Shown: positions 25,539 to 39,266, counted from the first letter of the stretch. The stretch: 64,000 nt of DNA from Halobacteriales archaeon QS_4_69_34 (GCA_003021045.1 PXRN01000034.1:1-64000); one strand, 5' to 3'. Notes: generated by a model not told the origin, from the letters alone. Numbers and translations are program-made.

Positions 25539-27365
25539 TCAGGGCGCGTAGTAGTACTCGCCCGCGTGCTTCTGCTCGCGGTCGAGCCGGCTGCCGGGCT
25601 TGTTGATCCGCGGACGACCGACGCGCTCGTCCCGGCGGAAGGTCACGTCGAGATCGGCGAGAAATCGGTTCATCCCCTCGCGCATCCCCACCGGGGGACT
25701 CGCGTGGCCCGCCGTGGCGGGTTCGCCGTCGAAGACGAGGAGTCGATCCGCGAGCAGGTCGATCATGTAGATGTCGTGGTCGATCACGAGGGCGGTGGCG
25801 TCGTGGTTCTCCGCGTACCGGCGGATCGCCGAGGTCGCCTGTACGCGCTGCTCGACGTCCATGTGTGCGGATGGCTCGTCGAACACGTAGAGGTCGGCGT
25901 CCTCGGAGAGACACGCCGCGATCGCCACCCGCTGGCGCTCTCCCCCCGAGAGGTCGGTCAGGGACTGCTCCATGATCCGCTCCAGCTGGAGGGGCTGGGC
26001 GATCTCGGTCTGCCAGTAGGAGGTGCCGAAGTCCGTAGTGATGGAGGAGAGAAAAGCGTCGACGCGCATCGGCCGGTCGATCTCGATGTACTGGGGCTTG
26101 TAGGCGACCTGTAGCTGCGTGTCGAGACTCCCCGCGTCGGGATCGAGCCGGCCCGCGATCAGCTCGGCGAACGTCGACTTCCCGATCCCGTTGGGGCCGA
26201 CGACCCCGAGCACCTCGTTCTCGAAGATCGCACCGCTCTCGACGGTGAGCGAGAACTCGCCCTCGCCGTAGGACTTCTCGATCGCGGGGTACTCGACGAG
26301 CGGGTCGCCGGTCGCCACCGTCCGTGGGGTGTGCTCCTCGAACTCGATCGCGTCGGGACGAATCCGCATGTTCTCGTTTTCGAGGTATCCGGCGAGGTAC
26401 TCGTTGATGCCGTTGCGGACGGACTTGGGGCTCGTGATCACGCCGTAGGCCCCGGGCTCGCCGTAGGCGACGTGGAGGGAATCGGCGAGCAGGTCGAGGA
26501 TGGCCAGATCGTGCTCGACGACCAGCATCGACCGATCGTCGTCGGCGAGCTCGCCGATCAGGCGCGCGGCGGCCATGCGTTGGCTGATGTCGAGGTAGGG
26601 GGTGATCTCGTCGAGGAAGTAGAAGTCGGCGTCGCGGGCGAGCGTCGCCGCCAGCGCCACGCGCTGGAGTTCGCCCCCGGAGATCGAGTCGATGGGCTGG
26701 TCCATCACCGGGCCGATCGAGAGGCGCTCGACCAGCTCGTCGAGCGCGCCCCGTTCGTCGGTCCGGGAGAGCAGCTCCCGGGTGTTGCCGCCGAACTGCT
26801 CGGGAATCCGGTCGACGTACTGGGGCTTGCGCGCGACCGTCACCGCCTCCTTCCGAAGGGCTTCGAGGTAGCTCTGGAGTGCCGTGCCGCGGTACTCCTC
26901 CATGATGGCTTCCCAGCCGGCCCCCTCGTCCCATCGGCCGAGGTTCGGCGCGAGCTCGTCGGCGAGGATCCGCACGGCGGTGGTCTTGCCGATGCCGTTC
27001 GGACCCAGAATACCGGTCACGCGGCCCTCACCGGGTGCGGGCAGGCCGTAGAGCGAGAAGGCGTTGTCGCCGTAGCGGTGCACCGGCTCCTCGTCGAGCT
27101 CCTGTGGGAGGTTGATGATCTCGATGGCGTCGAAGGGACACTTCCCGACGCAGATGCCACAGGACTCGCCGAGACAGATCTCCTCGGAGATGCGGATCTG
27201 GTCGGGGCCGCCCGCGAACGGTTCGTCCTCGTCGTAGGCCTCCCGACGGGTGACGATGCACTCCTTGCCCGTGCGGTTGGGCGGACAGAAGTTCGCACAC
27301 TCGTAGTTGCACCGGTCGGGCTGACAGCGGTCGAGGTCGACGACCGCGATGGAGTCGTCGGTCAT
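25539..27365 (-). CDS. abcE1: ribosome-recycling ATPase RLI/ABCE1
   Basis: The ATG at 27365 gives 608 residues. The N-terminus carries two 4Fe-4S clusters: 'CQPDRCNYECANFCPPNR...C' and a ferredoxin-like 'CLGESCGICVGKCPFDAI'. Two ABC domains follow, with Walker A 'GPNGIGKTTAV' and 'GPNGIGKSTFA', and signatures 'SGGELQRVA' and 'SGGERQRVA'. It splits 70S ribosomes after termination with aRF1/aPelota. The upstream small membrane-protein gene ends 2 nt before its start, so the two are one transcription unit. Confidence 0.97.
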   Translation of the reverse strand: MTDDSIAVVDLDRCQPDRCNYECANFCPPNRTGKECIVTRREAYDEDEPFAGGPDQIRISEEICLGESCGICVGKCPFDAIEIINLPQELDEEPVHRYGDNAFSLYGLPAPGEGRVTGILGPNGIGKTTAVRILADELAPNLGRWDEGAGWEAIMEEYRGTALQSYLEALRKEAVTVARKPQYVDRIPEQFGGNTRELLSRTDERGALDELVERLSIGPVMDQPIDSISGGELQRVALAATLARDADFYFLDEITPYLDISQRMAAARLIGELADDDRSMLVVEHDLAILDLLADSLHVAYGEPGAYGVITSPKSVRNGINEYLAGYLENENMRIRPDAIEFEEHTPRTVATGDPLVEYPAIEKSYGEGEFSLTVESGAIFENEVLGVVGPNGIGKSTFAELIAGRLDPDAGSLDTQLQVAYKPQYIEIDRPMRVDAFLSSITTDFGTSYWQTEIAQPLQLERIMEQSLTDLSGGERQRVAIAACLSEDADLYVFDEPSAHMDVEQRVQATSAIRRYAENHDATALVIDHDIYMIDLLADRLLVFDGEPATAGHASPPVGMREGMNRFLADLDVTFRRDERVGRPRINKPGSRLDREQKHAGEYYYAP

Positions 27366-27367
27366 CC

Positions 27368-27670
27368 CTACACTACCGCCTCGGTCGTCAGCAGGATCGC
27401 CCACACCACGAACCAGAAGGAGACGGTCATGAACGCCACGTAGAGGTAGTCCTTCGCGCCGAAGGAGTCGACGTCGACGCCCGCGAGGCGCAGCAGGGGG
27501 ATCTGGACGAGCACCGCGACGGCGACGGGATAGATCCCGAGCGAGGCCGTCGGATCGGCGACGAGCGCCGCCGAGACGAACGCGGCGGCGATGCCCGCGA
27601 GGGCGGCGAGCGTGGTGACGGTCAGGCTCCTGAGATGGTCGGCCCGGCCGTCGAGATTTTCAGTCGCCAT
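27368..27670 (-). CDS. EMC6-like small membrane protein
   Basis: The ATG at 27670 gives 100 residues with three TM helices (about 16-37, 47-62 and 76-96). 'DSFGAKDYLYVAFMTVSFWFVVW' is the conserved C-terminal part of archaeal EMC6-like proteins, related to eukaryotic EMC6. It is cotranscribed with, and 2 nt upstream of, the RLI/ABCE1 gene. The linkage to a ribosome-recycling factor suggests a role in membrane-protein biogenesis, but this is inference. Confidence 0.65.
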   Translation of the reverse strand: MATENLDGRADHLRSLTVTTLAALAGIAAAFVSAALVADPTASLGIYPVAVAVLVQIPLLRLAGVDVDSFGAKDYLYVAFMTVSFWFVVWAILLTTEAVV

Positions 27671-27813
27671 GGTTTGGCTACCCAGCGGGCGCTCAAAAGC
27701 CGTTCGCTTGTGGTCTCGGCCCGCTTCGGAGCCGTCGTTCCCGCGAGCGATCCCCCCTTTAGCGTCCGCCCTCGGCGCGCGGACCACCTCGAATGCGAGG
27801 GGACGACCGCACC

Positions 27814-27820
27814 TTTATAC
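27814..27820 (+). promoter_or_regulatory. TATA box of the wHTH regulator gene
   Basis: TTTATAC at 27814-27820 lies about 28 nt before the ATG at 27845; clear AT-rich island, leaderless spacing. Confidence 0.6.
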
Positions 27821-27844
27821 ATCCAGCGCCCGTAGATCGGCGTG

Positions 27845-28150
27845 ATGACCGAAACCGACACGGAGAACATCGAGGACCTCCCACCGAGCGCGAAGCTCGT
27901 GTTCAAGGTGCTCGAATACGACGGCGCGCTCACCCAGAAGGCCATCGTCGAGGAATCGATGCTGTCGGCGCGCACGGTGCGCTACGCGCTCGAACGTCTC
28001 GAAGGGATCGGGGCCGTCAGCGAGGACGTCTACTTCGCCGACGCCCGCCAGAACCTCTACGAGCTCACCCCGAGCGCGACCGCCGATCCCGATCCCGATC
28101 CCGGGGCCGAGTCCGAGCCCGAGGCGGAGCGAACGGCCGCGGACGACTGA
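27845..28150 (+). CDS. winged-helix transcriptional regulator, MarR/TrmB-like
   Basis: The 101-residue protein is read from the ATG at 27845 (a GTG one codon upstream is also possible). After an acidic N-terminus it has one wHTH: 'PSAKLVFKVLEYDGALTQKAIVEESMLSARTVRYALERLEGIGAVSEDVYFADARQNLYEL'. 'TVRYALERL' is the recognition helix, and the wing follows. The tail is Asp/Pro/Glu-rich. Its length matches the small single-domain wHTH proteins abundant in haloarchaea. Targets are unknown; no operon partner is adjacent. Confidence 0.85.
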   Translation: MTETDTENIEDLPPSAKLVFKVLEYDGALTQKAIVEESMLSARTVRYALERLEGIGAVSEDVYFADARQNLYELTPSATADPDPDPGAESEPEAERTAADD

Positions 28151-28374
28151 GTGCTCCACGCGGACCGTCCCCACGCGGGAACGGCTCGCTCGCGTGATCG
28201 CTGCGGATCGTGTCCGCCGATCCGCGCGCTTGCACGGACGACGGTTGACGTCTCGCGGTTCACAGGACCGTTCACGAGAGCGGCCGCCCACGGCACGGTC
28301 GCTCGCCCAGCTCCGCGCCGACGACCGGCGTGGCCGCCGACGCGCCCGTTCGTCGCCACCGAGCGAGTGGCGGC

Positions 28375-29697
28375 GTGAGTGCCGTCCGCTCGACTCCCGA
28401 GAGGCGCCGCTGGATCGCGTGGGCGGCGCTGGCGACGGCGTTCGTGCTCGTCAACCTCCTTCGACTTTCAACGGCAGTGCTCGCCGAGGAGCTGGCGAGT
28501 GCCTACGCCGCGACGGCCGCCGAGCTCGGCACGCTCCACGCCGCCTTCTTCTACATCTACGCGCCCCTCCAGATCGTCGCCGGCGTGCTCGCCGACCGGG
28601 CGGGCATCCGGCGAACGGCGACGATCGGCGTCGCGGTGATGAGCGCCGGCGCGCTCGGGTTCGCGCTCGCCGACACCTACCCTGTCGCCTTCGCGGCCCG
28701 GCTGTGTATCGGGCTGGGTGGCAGCGTCGTCTTCGTCGCTACGCTGCGGTTCTGTGCGAACTGGTTCCCTCCGAGGGCGTTCGCCACCATGAGCGGCGTC
28801 ACGGTCGCGATCGCCGGAGTCGGGGGGATCCTCGCCACGACGCCGCTGGCGGTCGCGGTCGCGGCCGCCGGCTGGCGCGCGGTGATAGCGGGCCTCGCTG
28901 CCGTCGGGCTGGCGCTGGCGGCCGGCGTGTCCCTCCTCGTGCGCGACACGCCCGCCGACGCCGGCCTCCCGTCCATCGCTGGCGTTCCCGACGCCCCGAC
29001 GCTCACGCTCGGCGAGGTCGGCGCGAACGCGCTCTCGGTGCTCCGCGGGCGGGACACGTGGCTCGCGGGGATCGTCCTCTTCGCGGGGACGGGCGTCAAC
29101 ATCACCGTCATCGGACTGTGGGGGGTCCCCTACGTCGTCCAGACCTACGGCGTCTCGGTGACCCGCGCCTCGACGTACACCCTGCTCGGCAGCGCCGGCC
29201 TGCTGCTCGGCCCGCCCCTCCTCGGGCGGCTCTCCGACCGGCTCGGCCGGCGCACGGGCCTGATCGTCGCCGCGACCGCGCTTCACGCGACGGCGTTCGG
29301 GGCGCTCGCCGTCGCCGCCAGTCCGCCCCTCCTCGCCGTCGGCGCGATCCTGTTTCTCACGGGCTTTCTCGCCGGCGGCTTCACGCTCACCTACACCGTC
29401 GTCAGGGAGCGCCACGGCAGCGCCGCCAGCGGCGTCGCCACCGGCACCGTGAACGCCCTCGGTTTCTCGGGCGCGGCCGTCTTCCCCGTGTTGATGGGCA
29501 CGGCCCTCGACACCTTCTGGACCGGCGAGACCGTCGCCGGCGCGCGGGTGTACTCGGCGACGGGCTACCGGGTCGCGTTCGGGCTGGCCGCGCTCGCCGG
29601 CGTGGCCGCGTTCGCCGCTGCGTCGTGGCTGCACGTCCGCACGCGACGCCGCCGAGGAAAGACCGAAACGACGACCGCCGGCACGACGGCCGATTGA
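28375..29697 (+). CDS. MFS transporter (nitrate/sugar-phosphate-like antiporter fold)
   Basis: The GTG at 28375 gives 440 residues; an in-frame GTG at 28330 would add 15 residues. Twelve TM helices are visible. The MFS loop-2/3 motif appears as '[16 protein letters not shown]' and again in the second half as '[15 protein letters not shown]'. '[20 protein letters not shown]' is shared by the GlpT/OPA-type and related MFS lines. The substrate cannot be inferred. The gene stands alone. Confidence 0.85.
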   Translation: MSAVRSTPERRRWIAWAALATAFVLVNLLRLSTAVLAEELASAYAATAAELGTLHAAFFYIYAPLQIVAGVLADRAGIRRTATIGVAVMSAGALGFALADTYPVAFAARLCIGLGGSVVFVATLRFCANWFPPRAFATMSGVTVAIAGVGGILATTPLAVAVAAAGWRAVIAGLAAVGLALAAGVSLLVRDTPADAGLPSIAGVPDAPTLTLGEVGANALSVLRGRDTWLAGIVLFAGTGVNITVIGLWGVPYVVQTYGVSVTRASTYTLLGSAGLLLGPPLLGRLSDRLGRRTGLIVAATALHATAFGALAVAASPPLLAVGAILFLTGFLAGGFTLTYTVVRERHGSAASGVATGTVNALGFSGAAVFPVLMGTALDTFWTGETVAGARVYSATGYRVAFGLAALAGVAAFAAASWLHVRTRRRRGKTETTTAGTTAD

Positions 29698-30022
29698 GCA
29701 CGGGAGCGAACGGGAGCGGTCGAGCGCGACGGACCGTTCGCCGTCGGACGTCGACCGTCCGACTGCTCGGACAGTCGGCATACCGCCGAGCGTGGTGGAG
29801 GCACCGTCGTGCGGTGTGCAGTGTGGCCTCCCGTGTGGACCGACACTCTGGGTTCGTCCCTCGCTTCGGCCGGTCCACCGGAATCGAAGCGCGGACGGTT
29901 CTACGGCCCGACCCGCTGCTCCCGTTCGACCACCTACTCGGGGAAGCGATCGGGAGAGGAACGATCCCGACGGCGTTTCGCCGAGCGAGCGCGTCAAGTG
30001 CCTCCGTCCCCATCGGATAGCA
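29698..30022. other. intergenic region upstream of uvrB
   Basis: 325 bp between two plus-strand genes. No convincing gene, repeat or TATA box; the uvrB promoter must lie here but is not obvious. The low-specificity reading frames are shadows. Confidence 0.35.
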
Positions 30023-32100
<2,078 letters not shown>

Positions 32101-32104
<4 letters not shown>

Positions 32105-33303
32105 CGGTCGGGTTCGGCGACGGGCTCGGTGACCCCGAGCCGCTCGCGTGCGGCCCCGAGCCCCGCCTCGGTGTCGGCGTCGACGCCGGCGTCGACGAGG
32201 GCCTCGCCTACGGTCCGGATCCCCCGGAGCACCTGTTCGTCGGCGAGGTGGCCCATGTTGCTCACCCTGAATATCTCGCCGCCGAGGTGGGCCTGCCCGC
32301 CGCTGATCGAGACGTTCCGGCGAGCGACGGCGTCGAAGAACTCGTCGGGATCGCCTCGGATGCCCTCGGGCAGCGCCATCGCGGTGACGGTGTTCGAGCG
32401 GACGGTCGCGCCCGCGGCGTCGGGGAACCCCTCCAGACCCATCGCCGCAAAGCCCTCCCGGAAGACGGCGGCCTGCCGGCGGTGGCGCGCGATCCGCTCG
32501 GCCATTCCCTCCGATTCGATCTGCTCAACGGCGACCGCGAGCGCGCGAAAGAGGGGGACGGCGCTCGTAAAGGGCGTCTGGTGGCTCCCGGCTTTCCGGA
32601 GATGCCAGTCGAGGTCGGCGTAGAAGGGCGCGCGGTCGCCGTCGATGTGCTCGCGGGCGCGATCGGTCACGTACACCGCGCTGAGGCCGGGCGGGGCGGC
32701 GAGGGCCTTCTGGGCGTCGGTGATGGCGATGTCGACGTTCCAGTCGTCGATACAGAAGACGTCGCCGCCGATCGAGGTGACGCCGTCGACGACGAAGCGC
32801 GCGTCGTGATCGTCGGCGAGGTCGCCGACCGCCGGTACGGGGTTGAGCAGGCCGGTCGAGGTCTCGTTGTGGACCATCGTCACGAGCGCGGTGTCGTCGG
32901 TGATGGCGTCGGCGACGGCGTCGAGGTCGAAGGCGCCCCCCCAGTCGACGTCGACCCGCCGGACGCGGGCGTAGCGCTCGGCGATGCGCGCGAAACGGCG
33001 ACCGAACTTGCCGTTGACGAGCGCGACGACCTCCTCGCTCTCGCCGACGAGGTTGGCGACCGCGGCCTCCATGCCCATCGTCGCCGTCCCGTTGAGCACG
33101 AGCGCGGTCCCGCCCGCGGCGGTGGCGTCGCCCGAGAGCGTCGAGCGCTCGAAGACGTACTCCAGTCCGTCTTGAGCGCGCTCGTAGACGGCCTCGAAGT
33201 CGGCCGAGCGATGCGAGACCATCGGCGCGTCCATCGCCTCCCGGACCTCGGCAGTCACGGGGACCGGCCCCGGGTTGAGCAGGAGGAACTCCTCGTCGGT
33301 CAT
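32101..33303 (-). CDS. alanine-glyoxylate/serine-pyruvate-type class V aminotransferase
   Basis: The 400-residue PLP enzyme starts '[20 protein letters not shown]', the hallmark of this family. Further motifs are '[18 protein letters not shown]', '[12 protein letters not shown]', '[10 protein letters not shown]' (Asp binds the PLP nitrogen) and the Schiff-base Lys in '[13 protein letters not shown]', with '[13 protein letters not shown]' near the end. It transfers an amino group from Ser/Ala to pyruvate or glyoxylate. Its last codon overlaps the uvrB stop on the other strand. Confidence 0.92.
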
Positions 33304-33722
33304 GGTCGCCCGTTCGCGTCGCGCGGAATAAAGCCGTGGGTTGTACGCGGAACGAGAGCGGATCGGCCCCTCGCTCGGTGCGCTCCGGATGGGCCGGCCG
33401 AAGCGAACTACGAGACCGCGAGTGTCGATGCACACGAGAGGGCACCGCAGCCGCCACCGCGGCCGCACGGCCCACGACCCTCCCCGGCCGACTCGCTCGC
33501 GGCGGGCTCTCCACTACCACCGCACCGAAACCACACCGCCGGCCCGCGCGTGGCTCGCGGGTCGCTGCCCCGCCGTCAAGATGCTCGTCCCTCGCACCTC
33601 GCTTCTCGTCTCTCGTGAGTCCGCGCCCACGCACCCCGGCGCTCCGTGCGCCGACCGCACACCGGCTGTACGCGACCGTACTACGGAGTACGACCGTCAT
33701 CGGGGCCACGACCGTACCGCAG
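33304..33722. other. intergenic region with a dispersed-repeat copy
   Basis: No gene is supported in these 419 bp. Bases 33426-33560 resemble those at 61611-61760 (see findings); the rest has no recognisable element. Confidence 0.4.
33426..33560 (+). repeat. dispersed intergenic repeat, copy A
   Basis: Begins with CGATGCACACGAGAG and contains CCACGACCCTCCCC at 33472-33485 followed by (G/A)GCCGA, then CACACCGCCGGC..CGCG. The same anchors, in the same order and orientation, occur at 61611-61760. Anchor spacing differs (46 versus 59 nt). Both copies are intergenic. Confidence 0.6.
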
Positions 33723-34205
33723 TCACGACCGTTCCCGGCGGAGCGCCCGGAGGAGGTCCTCCCGGGTGACGATGCCAACGAGCCGGTCGCCATCGATCAC
33801 TGGCACGCGATTGACGTCGCGCTCCTCGTCGGCCAGCACCGAGAGCACCCGATCGAGGTCGTCGTCGGGGGAAACGGTGACGACGTCGGTCGTCATCACG
33901 CTGCTGATCGGCTCGCCCGCCCGCTCCGACAGGTCGATTTCGTCGTCCCACGGGAGGTCGAACCCGTAGTCGATCGGTTCGATGAACGGCGGAAACCCGA
34001 TGGGGATCCAGAGCGTGCGGTCGCTGGGTTGGAAGAGGTCGACGAGGTCGCTCTGTGTGACGATCCCGACCACCCGCTCCTCGTCGACGACGGGAAAGCC
34101 GTCGAACGCCGCGTCCGAGAGCCGCGTCAGTACGGTGGCGATCTCCTCGTCGGGAGCGACCGTCTCCACGTCGGCCGTCATGATGTCGCGGGCGCGCACC
34201 GACAT
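33723..34205 (-). CDS. CBS-domain protein
   Basis: The ATG at 34205 gives 160 residues, composed of two CBS motifs: 'ARDIMTADVETVAPDEEIATVL...FPVVDEERVVGIVTQSDLVDLF' and 'VMTTDVVTVSPDDDLDRVLSVL...VPVIDGDRLVGIVTREDLLRAL'. Between them is an insertion of about 30 residues rich in aromatic and acidic residues ('PIGFPPFIEPIDYGFDLPWD'), seen in some archaeal CBS proteins. A CBS pair usually binds adenosyl ligands (AMP, ATP or SAM). It is divergent from ligA. Confidence 0.88.
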   Translation of the reverse strand: MSVRARDIMTADVETVAPDEEIATVLTRLSDAAFDGFPVVDEERVVGIVTQSDLVDLFQPSDRTLWIPIGFPPFIEPIDYGFDLPWDDEIDLSERAGEPISSVMTTDVVTVSPDDDLDRVLSVLADEERDVNRVPVIDGDRLVGIVTREDLLRALRRERS

Positions 34206-34323
34206 GGGTGGGGTGTCCAGCGGGACGGCCCTATGCCTTCCGGTGATCGTGGCGCACGCTCCGGCCACCGCCGACACGCGCCGCGTGCGGGCGGTCGGTG
34301 GGCGGATCGACCGAGCAGTATGA

Positions 34324-36606
<2,283 letters not shown>

Positions 36607-36638
36607 CGTTGTCGCTACAACCGCGTGGACGTCGGCGC

Positions 36639-37484
36639 TCAGAGGTCCGTGCCGTCGAAGCGGAGGTAGCCGAGCGCGAGCGGGACGACGAGCCAGAACG
36701 CGAGCACGACGAACCCGAAGGGCTCCTGGAGGTAGAAGGGATCGCCCGCCTCCGTCGGGACGGACTCGGACAGCTCGGGGATCACCGACGCCGCAGCGTA
36801 GCTGTACGCGCGTTGGGGATTGAGCAGGGCGAACAGCGACGCCCACTCCGGCGTCGTCGTCAGCTGCGGGAGTTCGAAGCCGTTGATCACGTAGAGGACG
36901 ACGACCGGGACGAAGTTCCAGACGAACTCGAAGAGCACGAACAGACCGATCGCGCCGTACAACGCCCAGCTGGTCGAGCGCAGCCCGGCGGAGAAACCGA
37001 CCGCGATGGCGACGAACACCGCCCCGAGCAGCACGGTCAGGACGGCGTAGGTGGCGAACTCGACGATCGCAAACGAGTCATAGAGGACGAACGCGGCGAC
37101 CGCGGCCGCGGCAAAGCCCACGAGCACCGCGACCGCGACGACCCCCGTTCGGCCGACCAGCTTCCCGATCACGACGTCCCGGCGGGAGTGGGGGAGACCG
37201 AGCAGGAGCTTCAGACTCCCGCTGGCGCGCTCGCCGACGAGGGCCTTGTAGCCGACCACCAGCCCGATGAGCGGGACGACGAGCGCGCTGGCGTTGTTCA
37301 GCGCCGACAGGAGCGCGATCGTCGCGGCGGTGTCGGGGGCGGCGTTGCCCAGCACCCGAGGGATCGCGCTGAACAGGTAGGTGAAGCCGACGGCGAAGAG
37401 CACGAACAGCACCGTGAGTGCGATCAGCATCCGCGACCGGATAGCGTCCCGGAAGTCCTTCTCGGCGACGGCGGTCCAGCTCAT
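36639..37484 (-). CDS. ABC-2-type permease
   Basis: The ATG at 37484 overlaps the stop of the ATPase gene (ATGA) and gives 281 residues. Six hydrophobic helices are visible, with an N-terminal amphipathic 'AVAEKDFRDAIRSRML' typical of ABC-2 permeases and the loop 'LVGERASGSLKLLLGLPHSRRDVVIGKL' near the coupling helix. It forms an exporter with the upstream ATPase. The pair resembles NosFY/copper-type or heme exporters, but the substrate is not shown. Confidence 0.85.
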   Translation of the reverse strand: MSWTAVAEKDFRDAIRSRMLIALTVLFVLFAVGFTYLFSAIPRVLGNAAPDTAATIALLSALNNASALVVPLIGLVVGYKALVGERASGSLKLLLGLPHSRRDVVIGKLVGRTGVVAVAVLVGFAAAAVAAFVLYDSFAIVEFATYAVLTVLLGAVFVAIAVGFSAGLRSTSWALYGAIGLFVLFEFVWNFVPVVVLYVINGFELPQLTTTPEWASLFALLNPQRAYSYAAASVIPELSESVPTEAGDPFYLQEPFGFVVLAFWLVVPLALGYLRFDGTDL

Positions 37485-38458
37485 GGGCGCGCGCCTCCGG
37501 AGTCGGCTCCGGCCTCGCGCGTGCCGTCGCGTGGCCCCGCTCCGCTCGTATAGCTTACGAACAGGTCCTCGAGCGAGGCGTCCCGCGTGGTGAAGTCCTC
37601 GATCGACGCACCGGCGTCCTCGATGGTGCTCAACACTGCGGTCTTCGAGGCGTTCTGGCAGGAGACCGTGATCACCGTCCCGTCGGCGCTCGCCGCCGAG
37701 ACGTCCCCGAGCGCGCATACCGCGCCGAGCGTTCCCTCGGGTATCCGGTCGACCTCGACGATCAGCGTCGCCTCCGTCACCGTCGCGTCGCGCAGCCCCT
37801 CGACGGTGTCCTCGGCGACGAGTTCGCCGTCGCGGAGGATACCGACCCGATCGCAGACCGCCTCGACCTGCCCGAGAATGTGACTCGAAAAGAACACCGT
37901 CGCGCCCCGGTCGCGCTCGCTGCGGATGATCTCGCGCATCTCCCGGGCTCCGTTGGGATCGAGCCCCGTCGAGGGCTCGTCGAGGATCAGCAGATCCGGC
38001 TCGCCGACGAGCGCCATTCCGAGGACGAGACGCTGGGCCATCCCCTTCGAGTACCCGCCGGCCTTGCGGTCGAGCGCGTCCGCGATGCCGACCCGCTCGG
38101 CGACCCGCCCGGGATCGTCGTCGGCGTCCTTCGAGTCGGCGGCGAACGCGAGATGCTGGCGGCCGCTCAGCCGGTCGTAGACGTGAAACCCTTCGGGGAG
38201 CACGCCGGTTCGTTCGCGCACGCGGACGCTCTCGGTCCGTGCGTCGTGGCCGAGCACGCGTGCGCTCCCGGCGGTCGGCCGGGCGAAGTCGAGCAGGAGG
38301 TCGATCGTCGTCGACTTACCTGCACCGTTGGGACCGAGGAAGCCGTAGATCTCGCCCTCCTGTACGTGGAGGTCGAGTTCCCTGAGAGCTACGACGTCCC
38401 CGTAGCGCTTCGTCACGCTGTCGAGCTCGATAGCAGCCACGTCGGCGCTTCGATGCAT
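37481..38458 (-). CDS. ABC transporter ATP-binding protein
   Basis: The 325-residue ATPase has Walker A 'GPNGAGKSTT', a Q-loop region 'TGVLPEGFHVYDRLSG', signature 'YSKGMAQRL', Walker B 'LLILDEPSTGLDP' and the H-loop 'SSHILGQVEAVCD'. The C-terminal part (about 230-325) resembles the accessory domain of the NosF/CcmA-type and DUF4162-type exporters. Its TGA overlaps the permease ATG. Together they are a two-gene ABC-2 exporter. Confidence 0.9.
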   Translation of the reverse strand: MHRSADVAAIELDSVTKRYGDVVALRELDLHVQEGEIYGFLGPNGAGKSTTIDLLLDFARPTAGSARVLGHDARTESVRVRERTGVLPEGFHVYDRLSGRQHLAFAADSKDADDDPGRVAERVGIADALDRKAGGYSKGMAQRLVLGMALVGEPDLLILDEPSTGLDPNGAREMREIIRSERDRGATVFFSSHILGQVEAVCDRVGILRDGELVAEDTVEGLRDATVTEATLIVEVDRIPEGTLGAVCALGDVSAASADGTVITVSCQNASKTAVLSTIEDAGASIEDFTTRDASLEDLFVSYTSGAGPRDGTREAGADSGGARP

Positions 38459-38867
38459 CGGGTTATAGCTCTTGCCACCTGACGATACGCATCGGCGGAG
38501 ACCGCCGCTGTGCGAGGGCTGCCCCTCCCCGTCTCTCGGTCCTGCCGGCCGAAACGGACGGGAAGCATGGAACAGTGGGGCTACTGGTCCGATCCGGGAG
38601 TAAAGGGAACTTGATATGGCGGTAGCGGCGATTCGCGTTCTCGGTCAGAGGGCGCAGTAGCGACCTGCTGTCGGACCGTCGCTCCATCCAGCCGGACGAC
38701 GGTCCGAGAACGCGATAGGAAGCGACGTCACTCGGCGGAGCCCGAAGCGACGAATAGCCGGCTATCGTCGGCGAATTCCGGACTCTCGTGGCGTGTAACG
38801 GTCCGTAACGGTGCGGAACGGCTACGTCGATTTATGTCCCCTCCGGGCGTCGGCCTGATCGCCGAAA
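38459..38867. other. intergenic region with a complex promoter
   Basis: These 409 bp separate two divergent units. A small minus ORF (38463-38687, 74 residues) is possible but lacks family support and composition; I do not call it. The strand near 38795-38836 carries three 10-bp direct repeats and a TATA box for the lipoprotein gene. Confidence 0.45.
38795..38836 (+). promoter_or_regulatory. phased 10-bp repeats plus TATA box of the heptad lipoprotein
   Basis: Direct repeats GTAACGGTCC (38795), GTAACGGTGC (38805) and GGAACGGCTA (38815) are contiguous with a 10-bp period, i.e. on one helix face. The TATA element TTTATG follows at 38831-38836, and the ATG of the lipoprotein is at 38868. The position is that of an activator or TFB-adjacent (BRE) array. 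Confidence 0.55.
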
Positions 38868-39266
38868 ATGAGAGACGAACTACTCGGTACGATCGGCACA
38901 GCCCTCCCGTCGAAACGCGTCCTCGCGGTCGGTTTGCTGGCATTGATGTTGGTGCTCGCCGGCTGCACGGACGGTGGCGGCGGCGAAGAGAACGCGACCG
39001 AGGCCGAGACGGAGCTGACCGAGGCAGAGGAGGAAGTGACCGAGGCAGAGGAGAACATGACCGAGGCCGAGGAGTCCGGGAATGAGACCGAGATGACCGA
39101 AGCCGAGGAGAACCTGACCGAGGCAGAGGAAACCCTCACCGAGGCCGAGACGGAGCTGACCGAGGCGATGAACGATACGACGACAGCCGGGGACATGAAC
39201 GAGACCGAGATGGGCATGAACGAGACCGAGATGGGCAACATGTCCGGCGACACGACGACGGCCTGA
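38868..39266 (+). CDS. acidic heptad-repeat lipoprotein with many N-glycosylation sequons
   Basis: This 132-residue protein has a signal peptide with lipobox 'LAGC' (Cys 33), so it is anchored outside. The mature part is built of 'TEAE' units at residues 44, 51, 58, 65, then 77, 84, 91 and 98: two blocks of heptads broken by a 12-residue step. Eight N-x-S/T sequons (N42, 63, 72, 82, 102, 111, 118, 124) lie in 83 residues. The repeat is highly acidic and helical, perhaps a coiled coil or stalk. No family is recognised. The next gene, on the same strand, is a membrane regulator. Confidence 0.8.
   Translation: MRDELLGTIGTALPSKRVLAVGLLALMLVLAGCTDGGGGEENATEAETELTEAEEEVTEAEENMTEAEESGNETEMTEAEENLTEAEETLTEAETELTEAMNDTTTAGDMNETEMGMNETEMGNMSGDTTTA

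Noticed and set aside
38463-38687. 74-residue minus ORF in the intergenic region
   Set aside because: It lacks a promoter, a domain and protein-like composition relative to neighbours.
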